From Vibrio gallicus (GTDB lineage: Bacteria > Pseudomonadota > Gammaproteobacteria > Enterobacterales > Vibrionaceae): DNA of 64,000 bases. This document shows positions 45,217-53,258 of this stretch, piece by piece. Each line of letters starts with the position of its first letter. The stretch's first letter is position 1. Position numbers and translations under genes: made by a program. The stretch spans positions 1,178,001-1,242,000 of the forward strand of contig NZ_AP024871.1 of NCBI RefSeq assembly GCF_024346875.1. The letters are read 5' to 3'. The notes below the pieces were generated by a model. It was not told the DNA's origin. It did not search any database and saw only the letters and a program-made list of their open reading frames with translations.

Positions 45217-45365
45217 GCACTAGGGTCTGCATATAGAAAGTTGTCGTAGTATAAAGAACATTACTTACAACAGATAGCGGTTTGATAGTGAACAACGACG
45301 GGCGCGAAATGAAATAGGGCTAAATTGCGCGTAATATACCAGCTTATAGAGGGTTATCGAATCCT

Positions 45366-45393
45366 ATTTAACATAACATTGATTATGCGCACT
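45366..45393 (-). other. dif site for XerC/XerD chromosome dimer resolution
   Basis: On the minus strand the site is an XerC arm AGTGCGCATAA, a centre TCAATG, and an XerD arm TTATGTTAAAT. The XerD arm equals that of E. coli and Vibrio dif; the XerC arm differs from the E. coli arm in one base. It lies in a gene-free gap between the CynX-like gene and the matP operon, flanked by matS sites on both sides. XerCD activated by FtsK resolves chromosome dimers here, so this marks the replication terminus. No phage or second dif-like site is integrated next to it. Confidence 0.93.
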
Positions 45394-45475
45394 AAGGTTG
45401 TATTAGCTAGTTAACGGTTTAGCGCAGTTTAAACAGCTACCAATGCCACCTATATAAGCGCAATATCTACAAAAC

Positions 45476-45775
45476 CTAACGCTTTTTAGTATGAGCTTTT
45501 GAACCTGGCAATTGCTCCCTTAAAGCGTGTCGAACTTTATTGGGAATCGATTTTGAAAACTTCACCTTATATTGCTTTCTGGTCTTGTACACCTTAACCG
45601 TTCCAGAAAATGGTTGCTTGCGTGCAATCTCTTTGCTTTTCAGAACAAACTGCTTATCAACCGCACCCTGACTCTTAGTTAAGTTGCCTTGCTTAAATAC
45701 ATAGCTGGCTAGTGGTTTATCATAAAGTATGATGCCAAAAATCAATATTGCGGCGATAACAATGACGTACAACAT
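45476..45775 (-). CDS. Small membrane-anchored basic protein downstream of matP, hypothetical
   Basis: 99 residues. An N-terminal membrane helix (MLYVIVIAAILIFGIILYDKPL) is followed by a strongly basic soluble part (pI high; KARKQPFSGTV-like, YKTRKQYKVKFSKSIPNKVRHALREQL, ending in KKR). AAGGGA lies about ten bases upstream of the ATG, and the gene starts 12 nt after the matP stop, so they are probably co-transcribed. No family recognised. A membrane-tethered, nucleic-acid-like charge pattern next to MatP and dif is suggestive but unproven. Confidence 0.72.
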   Translation of the reverse strand: MLYVIVIAAILIFGIILYDKPLASYVFKQGNLTKSQGAVDKQFVLKSKEIARKQPFSGTVKVYKTRKQYKVKFSKSIPNKVRHALREQLPGSKAHTKKR

Positions 45776-45787
45776 AATCTATGTCCC

Positions 45788-46237
45788 TTAATCAGATAAC
45801 AATTTGCTAAGGTCTTCTTTTAAAGAGCTAACCTTTTTGTTTGCTTGTTCGCTTCTAGAGGCTTCGCTGACCAAGTATTCAATGGCATCCGACAAGGTAC
45901 AACCGAGCTCGTTGGCACGCTGAGACAGCTTTTCCCACACACGATAATCGAGGTCAATGGACTTTTTACGAGTATGAACCTGCTCGGAATTAAAGTGGCG
46001 TTTACGCTTAGCTCGAATAGCCTGCTTGAGCTTATTATCTAGCTCTAATGACATGTGTTGTTCTATCCAATCCAACACCAAAGTTGGTTCGAATTCTATG
46101 TCTCTAAGCTTTTGAACTGCAACCTGGTCTTCGCTGCTATCAATATGACGGGTAATGGTTTCACCTTCTTTCCATTTTTTGATGAGATAGTTCCATTTCC
46201 AACCACATTCAAGGTTTTCAAGTTGTTGATATTTCAT
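45788..46237 (-). CDS. matP: Macrodomain Ter protein MatP
   Basis: DNA-binding organiser of the terminus macrodomain. It binds matS and links Ter to the division site through ZapB. 149 residues from ATG at 46237 (GGGGA upstream), giving MKYQQLENLECGWKWNYLIKKWKEGE; E. coli MatP is 150 long and starts the same way. RKRHFNSEQVHTRKKSIDLDYRVWEKLSQ is the ribbon-helix-helix region, and a C-terminal coiled coil (KKVSSLKEDLSKLLSD) mediates tetramers. A longer frame to 46297 is not supported. A near-perfect matS lies 27 nt upstream. Confidence 0.96.
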   Translation of the reverse strand: MKYQQLENLECGWKWNYLIKKWKEGETITRHIDSSEDQVAVQKLRDIEFEPTLVLDWIEQHMSLELDNKLKQAIRAKRKRHFNSEQVHTRKKSIDLDYRVWEKLSQRANELGCTLSDAIEYLVSEASRSEQANKKVSSLKEDLSKLLSD

Positions 46238-46263
46238 GTTATCCCCAATATTGATAGCGTACA

Positions 46264-46276
46264 GTGACAGCGTAAC
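46264..46276. other. One-mismatch matS in the matP promoter region
   Basis: GTGACAGCGTAAC differs from GTGAC-RNY-GTCAC only at one base of the right arm. On the minus strand it covers the place where a -10 would sit after TTGTCA at 46290-46295. Possible autoregulatory site. Confidence 0.45.
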
Positions 46277-46425
46277 TGTGATTGCGCTGTTTGACAATAA
46301 ATCTACACCAATTCTATACCCACAATTGACTATATTTTAGAACCGAAGCACAAAGTTGAAAAAATACAGATAAATGCCCTTCGCTTCGGTATACTCGTCG
46401 CATAAAAGTTTTTACCGAGCAACAT

Positions 46426-48069
46426 ATGAATTCCATCGATTGGCGCCTTGCAACTCCGCAATATGACCAAGTTATAGACTCAACTCTCTCTTTGTTACAG
46501 TACAACAGCAGTAGCTTTTCTGATCTGCAACCTCGTTTAAGTGCATCATTAAAGCGTTTTGTTGAATTGGATGTACTGGCACCTTTAATGGTAATAAATG
46601 GCGCTGACACGGTATACGAACGCAGAAATATTACTAATACGCTGCAGCAACTGACTCAAAAGCCTATCGCATATTCAGAATCTATAGAAATTAACGAACT
46701 GCTTGGTAGCTATGATGTGGATAGTAAAGAACAGATTCGTACCCACAGTGGCTTATTAGAGAAGTATGACAATGGCTATTTAGTGTTATCAGCAAACGCA
46801 GTGTTAGCTAACCCTAAGCTGTTGATCGCTATCCGTTCTCTATTAGTTGGCGAGCAAGTTAATCGAGTTAATACTGGGAAATATAGCCCAAGTAATCCGC
46901 AAGCGTTTAAAAGTTCAGTGCGCGTTATTTTAGTTGGTGACCGTAATCAACTCGGCGATCTTGATTACCTTGACCCAAGTTATAGCTCTTCTCTAACCTT
47001 ATTTGCTGAGGTTGAGATGGATTTACGTATCACTCAACAAACGGCAATTACCTACTTGGGGTATGTTGCTGCGTTAGTTAAAGAGCATAAACTGCCTGAT
47101 TTGTCACCGGTTGCCATTCAACGCTTTTTAACCGCTGGCGCAAGGATATGTGAAGAGCAGCACTATGCCCCATTGTCTTCACAATGGATATTATCGTTAA
47201 TACGAGAAAGCGCCATTGAGTCCAATGCTCAAACTATCGATGCGACGCATATAGATGCGGTTGTAGAAGGACGCTATTACCGGGAGTCGTACCTACCAAA
47301 CCGAGCCTTAGATGATATCCTTGAAGGCCAAGTATTGATTCAAACCCAAGGTGAGCAAGTTGGACAAGTTAATGGCTTAACCGTTGTCGATATTCCTGGG
47401 CATCCGGTTAGCTACGGTGAGCCTGCTAGAATTTCATGTGTGATACACTTTGGAGATGGTGACGTCTCTGATGTAGAACGAAAAGCTGAATTGGGCGGCA
47501 ATCTTCACGCCAAAGGTATGATGATCATGCAGGCATTTTTAAGTAGTGCCTTGGATCTTGATGAACCCTTCCCTTATTCAGCATCAATTGTGTTTGAACA
47601 GTCATACAGTGAAGTTGATGGTGATAGTGCATCGTTAGCTGAACTCTGTGCATTAGTTAGTGCGCTGTCTGGATGTAAACTCAAGCAGAGTATTGCAGTG
47701 ACGGGAGCCGTTGATCAGTTTGGTCGAGTTCAAGCCGTTGGCGGTCTAAATGAAAAGATCGAAGGCTTTTATTATGTTTGTGCCCATCAAGGCCTTACTG
47801 GATTACAAGGGGTTGTTCTACCACAATCAAACCTTCGTCATCTCTCCTTACATAAGGATGTTATTGACTCAATCAAGCAAGGAAAGTTTCATATCTGGAG
47901 CGTTGAAAACGTTGACCAAGCCTTGCCTATAATTACTGGACAGGAATTCAGAGGAGATGACTCTGAGACCTTACTTAATAAAATTGCAGAGCGCATAGAT
48001 AGGCTCAGCCATCACGATTTAGATGAAAAGTGGCTTAATCGCTTAAAAAGAATGCTATTTAAAGACTGA
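46426..48069 (+). CDS. Lon-like protease family protein (YcbZ/LonH type)
   Basis: 547 residues. The C-terminal ~200 residues form a Lon-type peptidase with the Ser-Lys dyad S401 (EVDGDSASLAEL) and K444 (GGLNEKIEGFY). The N-terminal part looks like an AAA region that has lost the Walker A motif. E. coli YcbZ has the same size class and the same position between matP and fabA. The substrate and physiological role are not established; some Lon-like proteins of this type are thought not to hydrolyse ATP. Divergent from matP. Confidence 0.88.
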   Translation: MNSIDWRLATPQYDQVIDSTLSLLQYNSSSFSDLQPRLSASLKRFVELDVLAPLMVINGADTVYERRNITNTLQQLTQKPIAYSESIEINELLGSYDVDSKEQIRTHSGLLEKYDNGYLVLSANAVLANPKLLIAIRSLLVGEQVNRVNTGKYSPSNPQAFKSSVRVILVGDRNQLGDLDYLDPSYSSSLTLFAEVEMDLRITQQTAITYLGYVAALVKEHKLPDLSPVAIQRFLTAGARICEEQHYAPLSSQWILSLIRESAIESNAQTIDATHIDAVVEGRYYRESYLPNRALDDILEGQVLIQTQGEQVGQVNGLTVVDIPGHPVSYGEPARISCVIHFGDGDVSDVERKAELGGNLHAKGMMIMQAFLSSALDLDEPFPYSASIVFEQSYSEVDGDSASLAELCALVSALSGCKLKQSIAVTGAVDQFGRVQAVGGLNEKIEGFYYVCAHQGLTGLQGVVLPQSNLRHLSLHKDVIDSIKQGKFHIWSVENVDQALPIITGQEFRGDDSETLLNKIAERIDRLSHHDLDEKWLNRLKRMLFKD

Positions 48070-48135
48070 TCGGAGTTGTAGCAACAGCACTGATTCACAT
48101 AAGATGCAGATTCGAATTTTTGGAGAACCGAGAAC

Positions 48136-48666
48136 ATGCAACAAAAACCTTGCGATATAGCAAACTCTTACGACCGTGACGACCTATTGGCATCGAGTCG
48201 AGGTGAACTGTTTGGCCCTAAAGGACCTCAACTTCCTGCTCCAAACATGCTAATGATGGATCGTGTGACTAAGATGTCACAGACTGAAGGTGAGTTTGGC
48301 AAAGGTCTTATTACTGCTGAATTAGATATTACTCCAGATCTTTGGTTCTTCGACTGCCACTTCCCTGGTGACCCGGTAATGCCTGGTTGTCTTGGCCTTG
48401 ATGCAATGTGGCAACTGGTTGGTTTCTTCCTCGGTTGGATTGGTGGTGAAGGCAAAGGCCGTGCACTAGGTGTTGGTGAAGTGAAGTTTACTGGCCAAAT
48501 TCTCCCAACGGCAAAGAAAGTAACCTACGAAATCAATATGAAGCGCGTAGTGAACCGTAGATTAGTTATGGGCATGGCTGATGGTCGTGTGCTAGTTGAT
48601 GGTAAAGAGATCTACGTAGCGAAAGACTTAAAAGTGGGTCTTTTTCAAGATACCAGCAAGTTTTAA
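48136..48666 (+). CDS. fabA: 3-hydroxydecanoyl-ACP dehydratase/isomerase FabA
   Basis: Introduces the cis double bond in unsaturated fatty acid synthesis. 176 residues (E. coli 172). Hot-dog fold with catalytic H75 in [11 protein letters not shown] and D89 in GCLGLDAMW, equivalent to H70/D84 of E. coli Fab[20 protein letters not shown] and [11 protein letters not shown] are also typical. ATG at 48136 with GGAG/GAG upstream. It lies 66 nt after the Lon-like gene in the same direction and has its own terminator. Confidence 0.97.
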   Translation: MQQKPCDIANSYDRDDLLASSRGELFGPKGPQLPAPNMLMMDRVTKMSQTEGEFGKGLITAELDITPDLWFFDCHFPGDPVMPGCLGLDAMWQLVGFFLGWIGGEGKGRALGVGEVKFTGQILPTAKKVTYEINMKRVVNRRLVMGMADGRVLVDGKEIYVAKDLKVGLFQDTSKF

Positions 48667-48690
48667 TTAAGCAAACAAGCTTATCCCCTA

Positions 48691-48716
48691 GCCGAGCCTA
48701 AGTTGCTCGGCTTTTT
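48691..48716 (+). terminator. Rho-independent terminator of fabA
   Basis: GCCGAGC (48691-48697) pairs with GCTCGGC (48705-48711), followed by five T. Confidence 0.9.
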
Positions 48717-48811
48717 ATTAGTTAAGCAATAGGCATAGTGTTCGTAGTATTTAATGATGTGTTATTTATAGAACCACAATAAATTAGTTATAGTGCGTTA
48801 GCCGTGAAATA

Positions 48812-48834
48812 ATAAAGCCCCTATATGGGGCCTT
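48812..48834 (-). terminator. Terminator of rmf
   Basis: AAGCCCC (48815-48821) pairs with GGGGCCTT with one bulge. On the minus strand TATTATTT follows. It begins 17 nt after the rmf stop. Confidence 0.7.
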
Positions 48835-48850
48835 AACTCCGAATAGTGTG

Positions 48851-49024
48851 CTATTTAAAAAGACCTGACTCGACGTCGCTTTTCGCGTCTCTCCAACCGC
48901 CTAACCAATAAGATTTAGCATCCACTTGCTGATAAGGGCAAGTTTCACTAGAGCGTCCATTTACCCCAGCTTTGTATCCTTGGGACTGAGCTCGCTCAAG
49001 ACGATCACGCTTTTGTCTCTTCAT
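48851..49024 (-). CDS. rmf: Ribosome modulation factor RMF
   Basis: 57 residues: MKRQKRDRLERAQSQGYKAG, then VNGRSSETCPYQQVDAKSYW and LGGWRDAKSDVESGLFK. This is the full-length RMF pattern (KRQKRDRLxRAxxxGYxAG, CPY, WLGGWRxA). RMF binds 70S ribosomes in stationary phase and drives formation of inactive 100S dimers. The gene is short and strongly basic, with the customary position beside fabA and uup. Transcription is expected to respond to slow growth (known for E. coli), but no specific site is obvious upstream. Confidence 0.96.
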   Translation of the reverse strand: MKRQKRDRLERAQSQGYKAGVNGRSSETCPYQQVDAKSYWLGGWRDAKSDVESGLFK

Positions 49025-49159
49025 AGTTAAATCCTCTAACTTTAATAACCAATTTTATAGGGAGTACTCATACGCACCTTCGTTATAATTAAACAGAATT
49101 GAGTGCGTCGTTTTTGCTCCCTATATAAGAGTTGACTATAAACTCGGATTTAACAAGGT

Positions 49160-49194
49160 AAAAAAAAAGACAGCTCACAAAATGTGAAGCTGTC
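49160..49194 (-). terminator. Rho-independent terminator of the uup-DUF3466 unit
   Basis: GACAGC (49169-49174) pairs with GCTGTC (49189-49194), extended by TCACA/TGTGA around one bulge, then nine T on the minus strand, 19 nt after the DUF3466 stop. Confidence 0.85.
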
Positions 49195-49213
49195 CTCTTT
49201 GCTGATTATAACA

Positions 49214-51118
49214 CTAGTTATTGCGTCTACGGTTCCATGCAAAGACACCTAATAGCGCTAATACCCACGGCCCTAAGCTACCTGCTTGTCTTTCAATTGG
49301 TTCTTGGGCAACACTGCGTGCAATAATGGGTGCTGAAGCGGTCGCATCATCAAGGTCAATTGTCGGTACTAACTTAACCGCAACTACCTTTTCGACACCG
49401 TTGCCACCACCACAATAGGCATTATGGCCAGTATTGTCATAACCCGCAGAGCAATACAGTGCAGTTGCCGATATTTCACCCTTCTCGTTGATATCGCTGG
49501 CCGCAACGATTCGATACTTATTGTTTTCACCCGAAACATTTTCGTCGTTGGTTAAATCATCCAACCACCATGCACGATTCTCAAACTTGCTGGCACGGTC
49601 TTTATCCGTCCCATTAAAGTCATACGCATAGATAAAACCGCGATGACGACGCTGTTTACCACTGTATTCACGAGCGGTTTCCGCATCTATCGTACCCACA
49701 ATTTCGTTGTGATTATTGATTGCCTCAGCTTCACCGCCGGCACTGCGGAAGAAGATAGATTGCCCTAGATCTTCAAAATACTTTGCTACCGGTTTACCCG
49801 CACTTGCATCGGCTAAAAATAGTCGATTATTGGCAGAACCGTTTTCAGGTTTATCTCCACGACGTTTAGCCTCACCAATAACCAATAGGTTGTTGTTTAT
49901 ATCCGTTGCCTTGGAATTTGAATAAATGTAATCACCGCTCTGCTTAACCTCAGAGCCCGCGATATACGTGGTAGTCCAGTTATCCGCTTTTACTTCACTA
50001 AAGCCATCCTTTGGATAAAATACCGCAGCTTGCATGAGCAAGTTGTTATCATCTCGATAGGTGTTGTAACCCGCTAACACCGGTAAATCATCGTAAGAGG
50101 TGGTGTGTTCAGGGTCTAGGGTTACATCTCGCACCACAGCACCACGCACACTTGCCATATATGAGGCGTCATCACGACGACCGGAGGTAGCATCATTGTC
50201 TTTGGTATTTGGCCAAATGGAAACACTAACCCCGGCATCTGGGGTCGCTAAATCCCATACATAGCCTTTAGTGGAAAAAGCCACATTCTGACATGCCCAT
50301 AGTGCACCAGGATCAGAACTAGAGTCGCACGAATTTAGGTCGCCACCATAGTTTTTATTATCATCACCAAGATTAAACGGATTTACCGCTGCGCTGCCAA
50401 CTATATAGGTCTTACCTGTATCTTTTGGGTACACAAATGAATCAAAGGCCATGGTGCGGCCCATTAGCTTGACTAAATCGTCACCGTCTTGACGTGGCAA
50501 TAAAATAGTATCATCAACGAAACCACGTTCACGATATGCTAATCCATGGCTACCAAAGTTATAGTAGCCACTGCTAGTAATACCGATAACACCTGCATCA
50601 GTATACTTGTTGATATGCACATTATTGGTACCACTTTCTAGTGTACCGCCGCCAGGGGCATAATCACTACTTGGTGCTGTCATTACCGCTGCAGATTCAG
50701 TAAAGCCTAATGCGTTGGCCCTATAACCTTGATTAAAGGCTTCACGCTCCCTTTCAAGACCACCGGCACCATTGATACCTTTCCATTCGCGGTTAGCCCA
50801 GTTCTCACAACTGTTATAACCCAATTCGCGATAACAGTAGCTTTCAAGATCCGACCAATCTAAATAATAAAAATTATTATCGATGCCAAAAGGCGCCTCT
50901 TCACGTGGCGATAAACCATCGGTGCCTTCGCGAGTGTCTCCGGCGAGTACGCCTTTATCTGCGAAGGTATCTGCTGGTGAGATTGCACTACCGTAGTATT
51001 CCGTCCCTGTCACACTTGGCGTAACTTGCACTACGTTATAAAGGCTAGCATTGGCATTTAGTGACGCCGTCACTACAAATGCCACAGCCGAAATTTTGAA
51101 GATATTACTGCGTTTCAC
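49214..51118 (-). CDS. DUF3466 family exported protein with GlyGly-CTERM-like sorting tail
   Basis: 634 residues. The start is GTG at 51118, six bases after the uup stop. Signal peptide MKRSNIFKISAVAFVVTASLNANA. The long secreted region has repeated motifs of a beta-propeller-like protein (GYNTYRDDNNLLMQAAVFYP, INNHNEIVGTID, DINEKGEISATALY), typical of DUF3466. The C-terminus is a short G-S-L-G motif, a hydrophobic stretch (PWVLALLGVFAW) and NRRRNN, which looks like a GlyGly-CTERM tail processed by rhombosortase. Role unknown; probably surface-located. The 5' end contains a perfect matS. Confidence 0.85.
   Translation of the reverse strand: MKRSNIFKISAVAFVVTASLNANASLYNVVQVTPSVTGTEYYGSAISPADTFADKGVLAGDTREGTDGLSPREEAPFGIDNNFYYLDWSDLESYCYRELGYNSCENWANREWKGINGAGGLEREREAFNQGYRANALGFTESAAVMTAPSSDYAPGGGTLESGTNNVHINKYTDAGVIGITSSGYYNFGSHGLAYRERGFVDDTILLPRQDGDDLVKLMGRTMAFDSFVYPKDTGKTYIVGSAAVNPFNLGDDNKNYGGDLNSCDSSSDPGALWACQNVAFSTKGYVWDLATPDAGVSVSIWPNTKDNDATSGRRDDASYMASVRGAVVRDVTLDPEHTTSYDDLPVLAGYNTYRDDNNLLMQAAVFYPKDGFSEVKADNWTTTYIAGSEVKQSGDYIYSNSKATDINNNLLVIGEAKRRGDKPENGSANNRLFLADASAGKPVAKYFEDLGQSIFFRSAGGEAEAINNHNEIVGTIDAETAREYSGKQRRHRGFIYAYDFNGTDKDRASKFENRAWWLDDLTNDENVSGENNKYRIVAASDINEKGEISATALYCSAGYDNTGHNAYCGGGNGVEKVVAVKLVPTIDLDDATASAPIIARSVAQEPIERQAGSLGPWVLALLGVFAWNRRRNN
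51061..51073. other. matS site at the start of the DUF3466 gene
   Basis: GTGACGCCGTCAC matches the consensus perfectly. It lies 5.7 kb right of dif, mirroring the site 6.1 kb to the left. Confidence 0.87.
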
Positions 51119-51124
51119 TATATC

Positions 51125-53044
51125 TTATTCCTGTTGCATCGCTTCAAGCTCTTCCCAACGCTCGAATGCAATTTCTAATTCCTGCTCTTTTTTCTCGAGC
51201 TCATCTAACACTGGCTGAGTTTGTTCAACTAATGCTGCAAAAAATTGGGGGTCATTCACTTTGCTTTGGAGCGCCTCGATATCTTGTTCAAGTTGCTCTA
51301 ACAATTGTGGTAACGATTCTAACTCACGCTGTAATTTGTAAGATAATTTTTTACCATTATTGCGTGTTGACTTCACATCAGGTTGCGTAATTGACGTCGA
51401 TTTTTCTGTTATCGCATCACTTACTGCATTGCCGCGAGCCTTAATAACCTGTGCTCGCTGCTGCTGCGCATCGTGATAACCGCCAACAAATTCTTCGATG
51501 TTACCTTCGCCTTCAAATATCCAGCTTGTAGTAACCGTATTATCAACAAACTCACGGTCATGGCTTACTAACAGTAAAGTCCCTTGATAATTGGCAAGCA
51601 AATCCTCTAAAAGTTCCAAAGTTTCGATATCTAAATCATTGGTTGGTTCATCCAATACCAACAAATTGTTCGATTTAAGGAACAAACGCGCCAGCAACAA
51701 ACGGTTTTTCTCGCCACCAGATAATGCTTTTACTGGTGAGCGAGCACGCCTTGGTGAGAATAAGAAATCTTGTAGATAACTAAGAGCGTGTCTTTCGCGC
51801 CCCCCAACAGTGACCTCTTGTTTGCCATCGGCTAGGTTATCCATAACCGTTTTTTCAGGATCGAGTGCTTCACGGTATTGGTCAAAATACGCCACCTCTA
51901 GTTTAGTACCGCAATGCAGATTACCCGACTGTGGCGCTAATTCACCAAGCATCAGCTTTAGCAAGGTACTCTTACCACATCCGTTAGGACCAATAAGTGC
52001 AATCTTATCGCCACGCATCACTGAGAAGGTAAAGTCATTGACTATGGTTTTACCGTCGATGCTGTAACCAAGGTTGTTTGCTTCAAATACTATCTTACCG
52101 CTACGTGCAGCATCGTCGATATTAAGGTTTACCTTGCCTTGTACGTTAAGGCGTTCACTGCGCTCGTTACGCAGTTGCTTTAATGCACGTACACGCCCTT
52201 CATTACGGGTACGACGCGCCTTAATGCCTTGACGAATCCAGGTCTCTTCTTGGGCTAATTTCTTATCAAACTCCGCATTTTGCATCTCTTCGACACGTAA
52301 TGCTTCTTCTTTATCTTCTAAGTATTGCTTGTAGTTACCAGGGAAAGAAGAAAGCTTACCGCGATCAAGGTCAACGATACGTGTTGCCATAGATTGAATA
52401 AAGCTACGGTCGTGTGAAATAAAGATAATTGAGCCGCGGAAATCCTTAAGGAAGCCTTCTAACCATTCTATGGTCGTCACATCTAAGTGGTTAGTCGGCT
52501 CATCGAGCAATAACACATCCGGATCGGGTACCAGTGCTCTAGCAAGTGCCGCCTTACGTTGCCACCCGCCAGATAAGTCCGTTAGCTTAGTATGCCCGTC
52601 TAGTTTGAGTGCATCCAAAACGTTGGTAATACGGCTCTCGAACCGCCAAGCTCCAGAATGCTCAAGTTGCTCTTGGATCTTGGACAGTTTGTTGATATTT
52701 TTTTCAGATGGGTCAACCGCTAGCAGATCGAGTTGCTCTTGATAACTCTTAAGCTGTCTGCCGACTTCGGCTAAGCCTTCCGAAACATAATCAAAGACTG
52801 TCCCTTCTTGGTCTCGAGGTGGATCTTGCTCTAGTCGTGAAACCACAACATCTTGCTGGATCTGCAATCGACCGTCGTCCATTAGGATATCGCCAGCGAT
52901 CACCTTCATCATGGTGGATTTACCCGCACCATTTCGTCCTACCAAGCATACGCGTTCGTTTTCTTGCAGCTGAAAATCAGCGTTCTGCATCAAAGGCAGA
53001 TCGCCAAAAGCCAATTGTCCGTTATGTATTGTCAGTAATGCCAT
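51125..53044 (-). CDS. uup: ABC-F ATPase Uup
   Basis: 639 residues (E. coli Uup 635). Two ABC cassettes in tandem: first Walker A GRNGAGKST, signature LSGGW, Walker B LLLDEPTNHLD; second Walker A GPNGCGKST, signature LSGGEKNR, Walker B LVLDEPTNDLD. A C-terminal coiled coil (about 560-639, KLSYKLQRELESLPQLLEQLEQDIEALQ) binds DNA in E. coli Uup. Soluble ABC-F proteins act on ribosomes; Uup also limits precise transposon excision. The start overlaps the end of the glutaredoxin-like gene by 23 nt. Confidence 0.95.
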   Translation of the reverse strand: MALLTIHNGQLAFGDLPLMQNADFQLQENERVCLVGRNGAGKSTMMKVIAGDILMDDGRLQIQQDVVVSRLEQDPPRDQEGTVFDYVSEGLAEVGRQLKSYQEQLDLLAVDPSEKNINKLSKIQEQLEHSGAWRFESRITNVLDALKLDGHTKLTDLSGGWQRKAALARALVPDPDVLLLDEPTNHLDVTTIEWLEGFLKDFRGSIIFISHDRSFIQSMATRIVDLDRGKLSSFPGNYKQYLEDKEEALRVEEMQNAEFDKKLAQEETWIRQGIKARRTRNEGRVRALKQLRNERSERLNVQGKVNLNIDDAARSGKIVFEANNLGYSIDGKTIVNDFTFSVMRGDKIALIGPNGCGKSTLLKLMLGELAPQSGNLHCGTKLEVAYFDQYREALDPEKTVMDNLADGKQEVTVGGRERHALSYLQDFLFSPRRARSPVKALSGGEKNRLLLARLFLKSNNLLVLDEPTNDLDIETLELLEDLLANYQGTLLLVSHDREFVDNTVTTSWIFEGEGNIEEFVGGYHDAQQQRAQVIKARGNAVSDAITEKSTSITQPDVKSTRNNGKKLSYKLQRELESLPQLLEQLEQDIEALQSKVNDPQFFAALVEQTQPVLDELEKKEQELEIAFERWEELEAMQQE

Positions 53045-53258
53045 TCGTTTCTAACCAAGATCTGAGAATTTCAATATTAAAGGGCCAGTTAAGCTCGGCA
53101 CCGTTATGTTCCACTACTGGAATTGTTACGCCGTAACGAGAAAACAACTCATCATCAAACGCGATGTCAACCACAGTGACTTGTTGACCTATCTGCATGA
53201 ACATTTCAAGGGCTTGTTCACACAGATGGCAACCTTGGGTACTAAAGAGTTGAATCAC
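53022..53258 (-). CDS. Glutaredoxin-family small protein
   Basis: 78 residues from GTG at 53258 with GGAG about ten bases upstream. The thioredoxin-like fold starts IQLFSTQGC10-HL-C13-EQA, the redox pair. [24 protein letters not shown] resembles the cis-proline and glutathione-site end of small glutaredoxins. The protein is minimal, with a CHLC active site of the YruB/NrdH-like type. It overlaps rlmKL upstream by 17 nt and uup downstream by 23 nt, so all three are one operon. Confidence 0.88.
   Translation of the reverse strand: MIQLFSTQGCHLCEQALEMFMQIGQQVTVVDIAFDDELFSRYGVTIPVVEHNGAELNWPFNIEILRSWLETNGITDNT

Noticed and set aside
46314..46610. 98-codon minus-strand frame at the start of the Lon-like gene
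   Set aside because: Antisense shadow of the Lon-like gene with no binding site.
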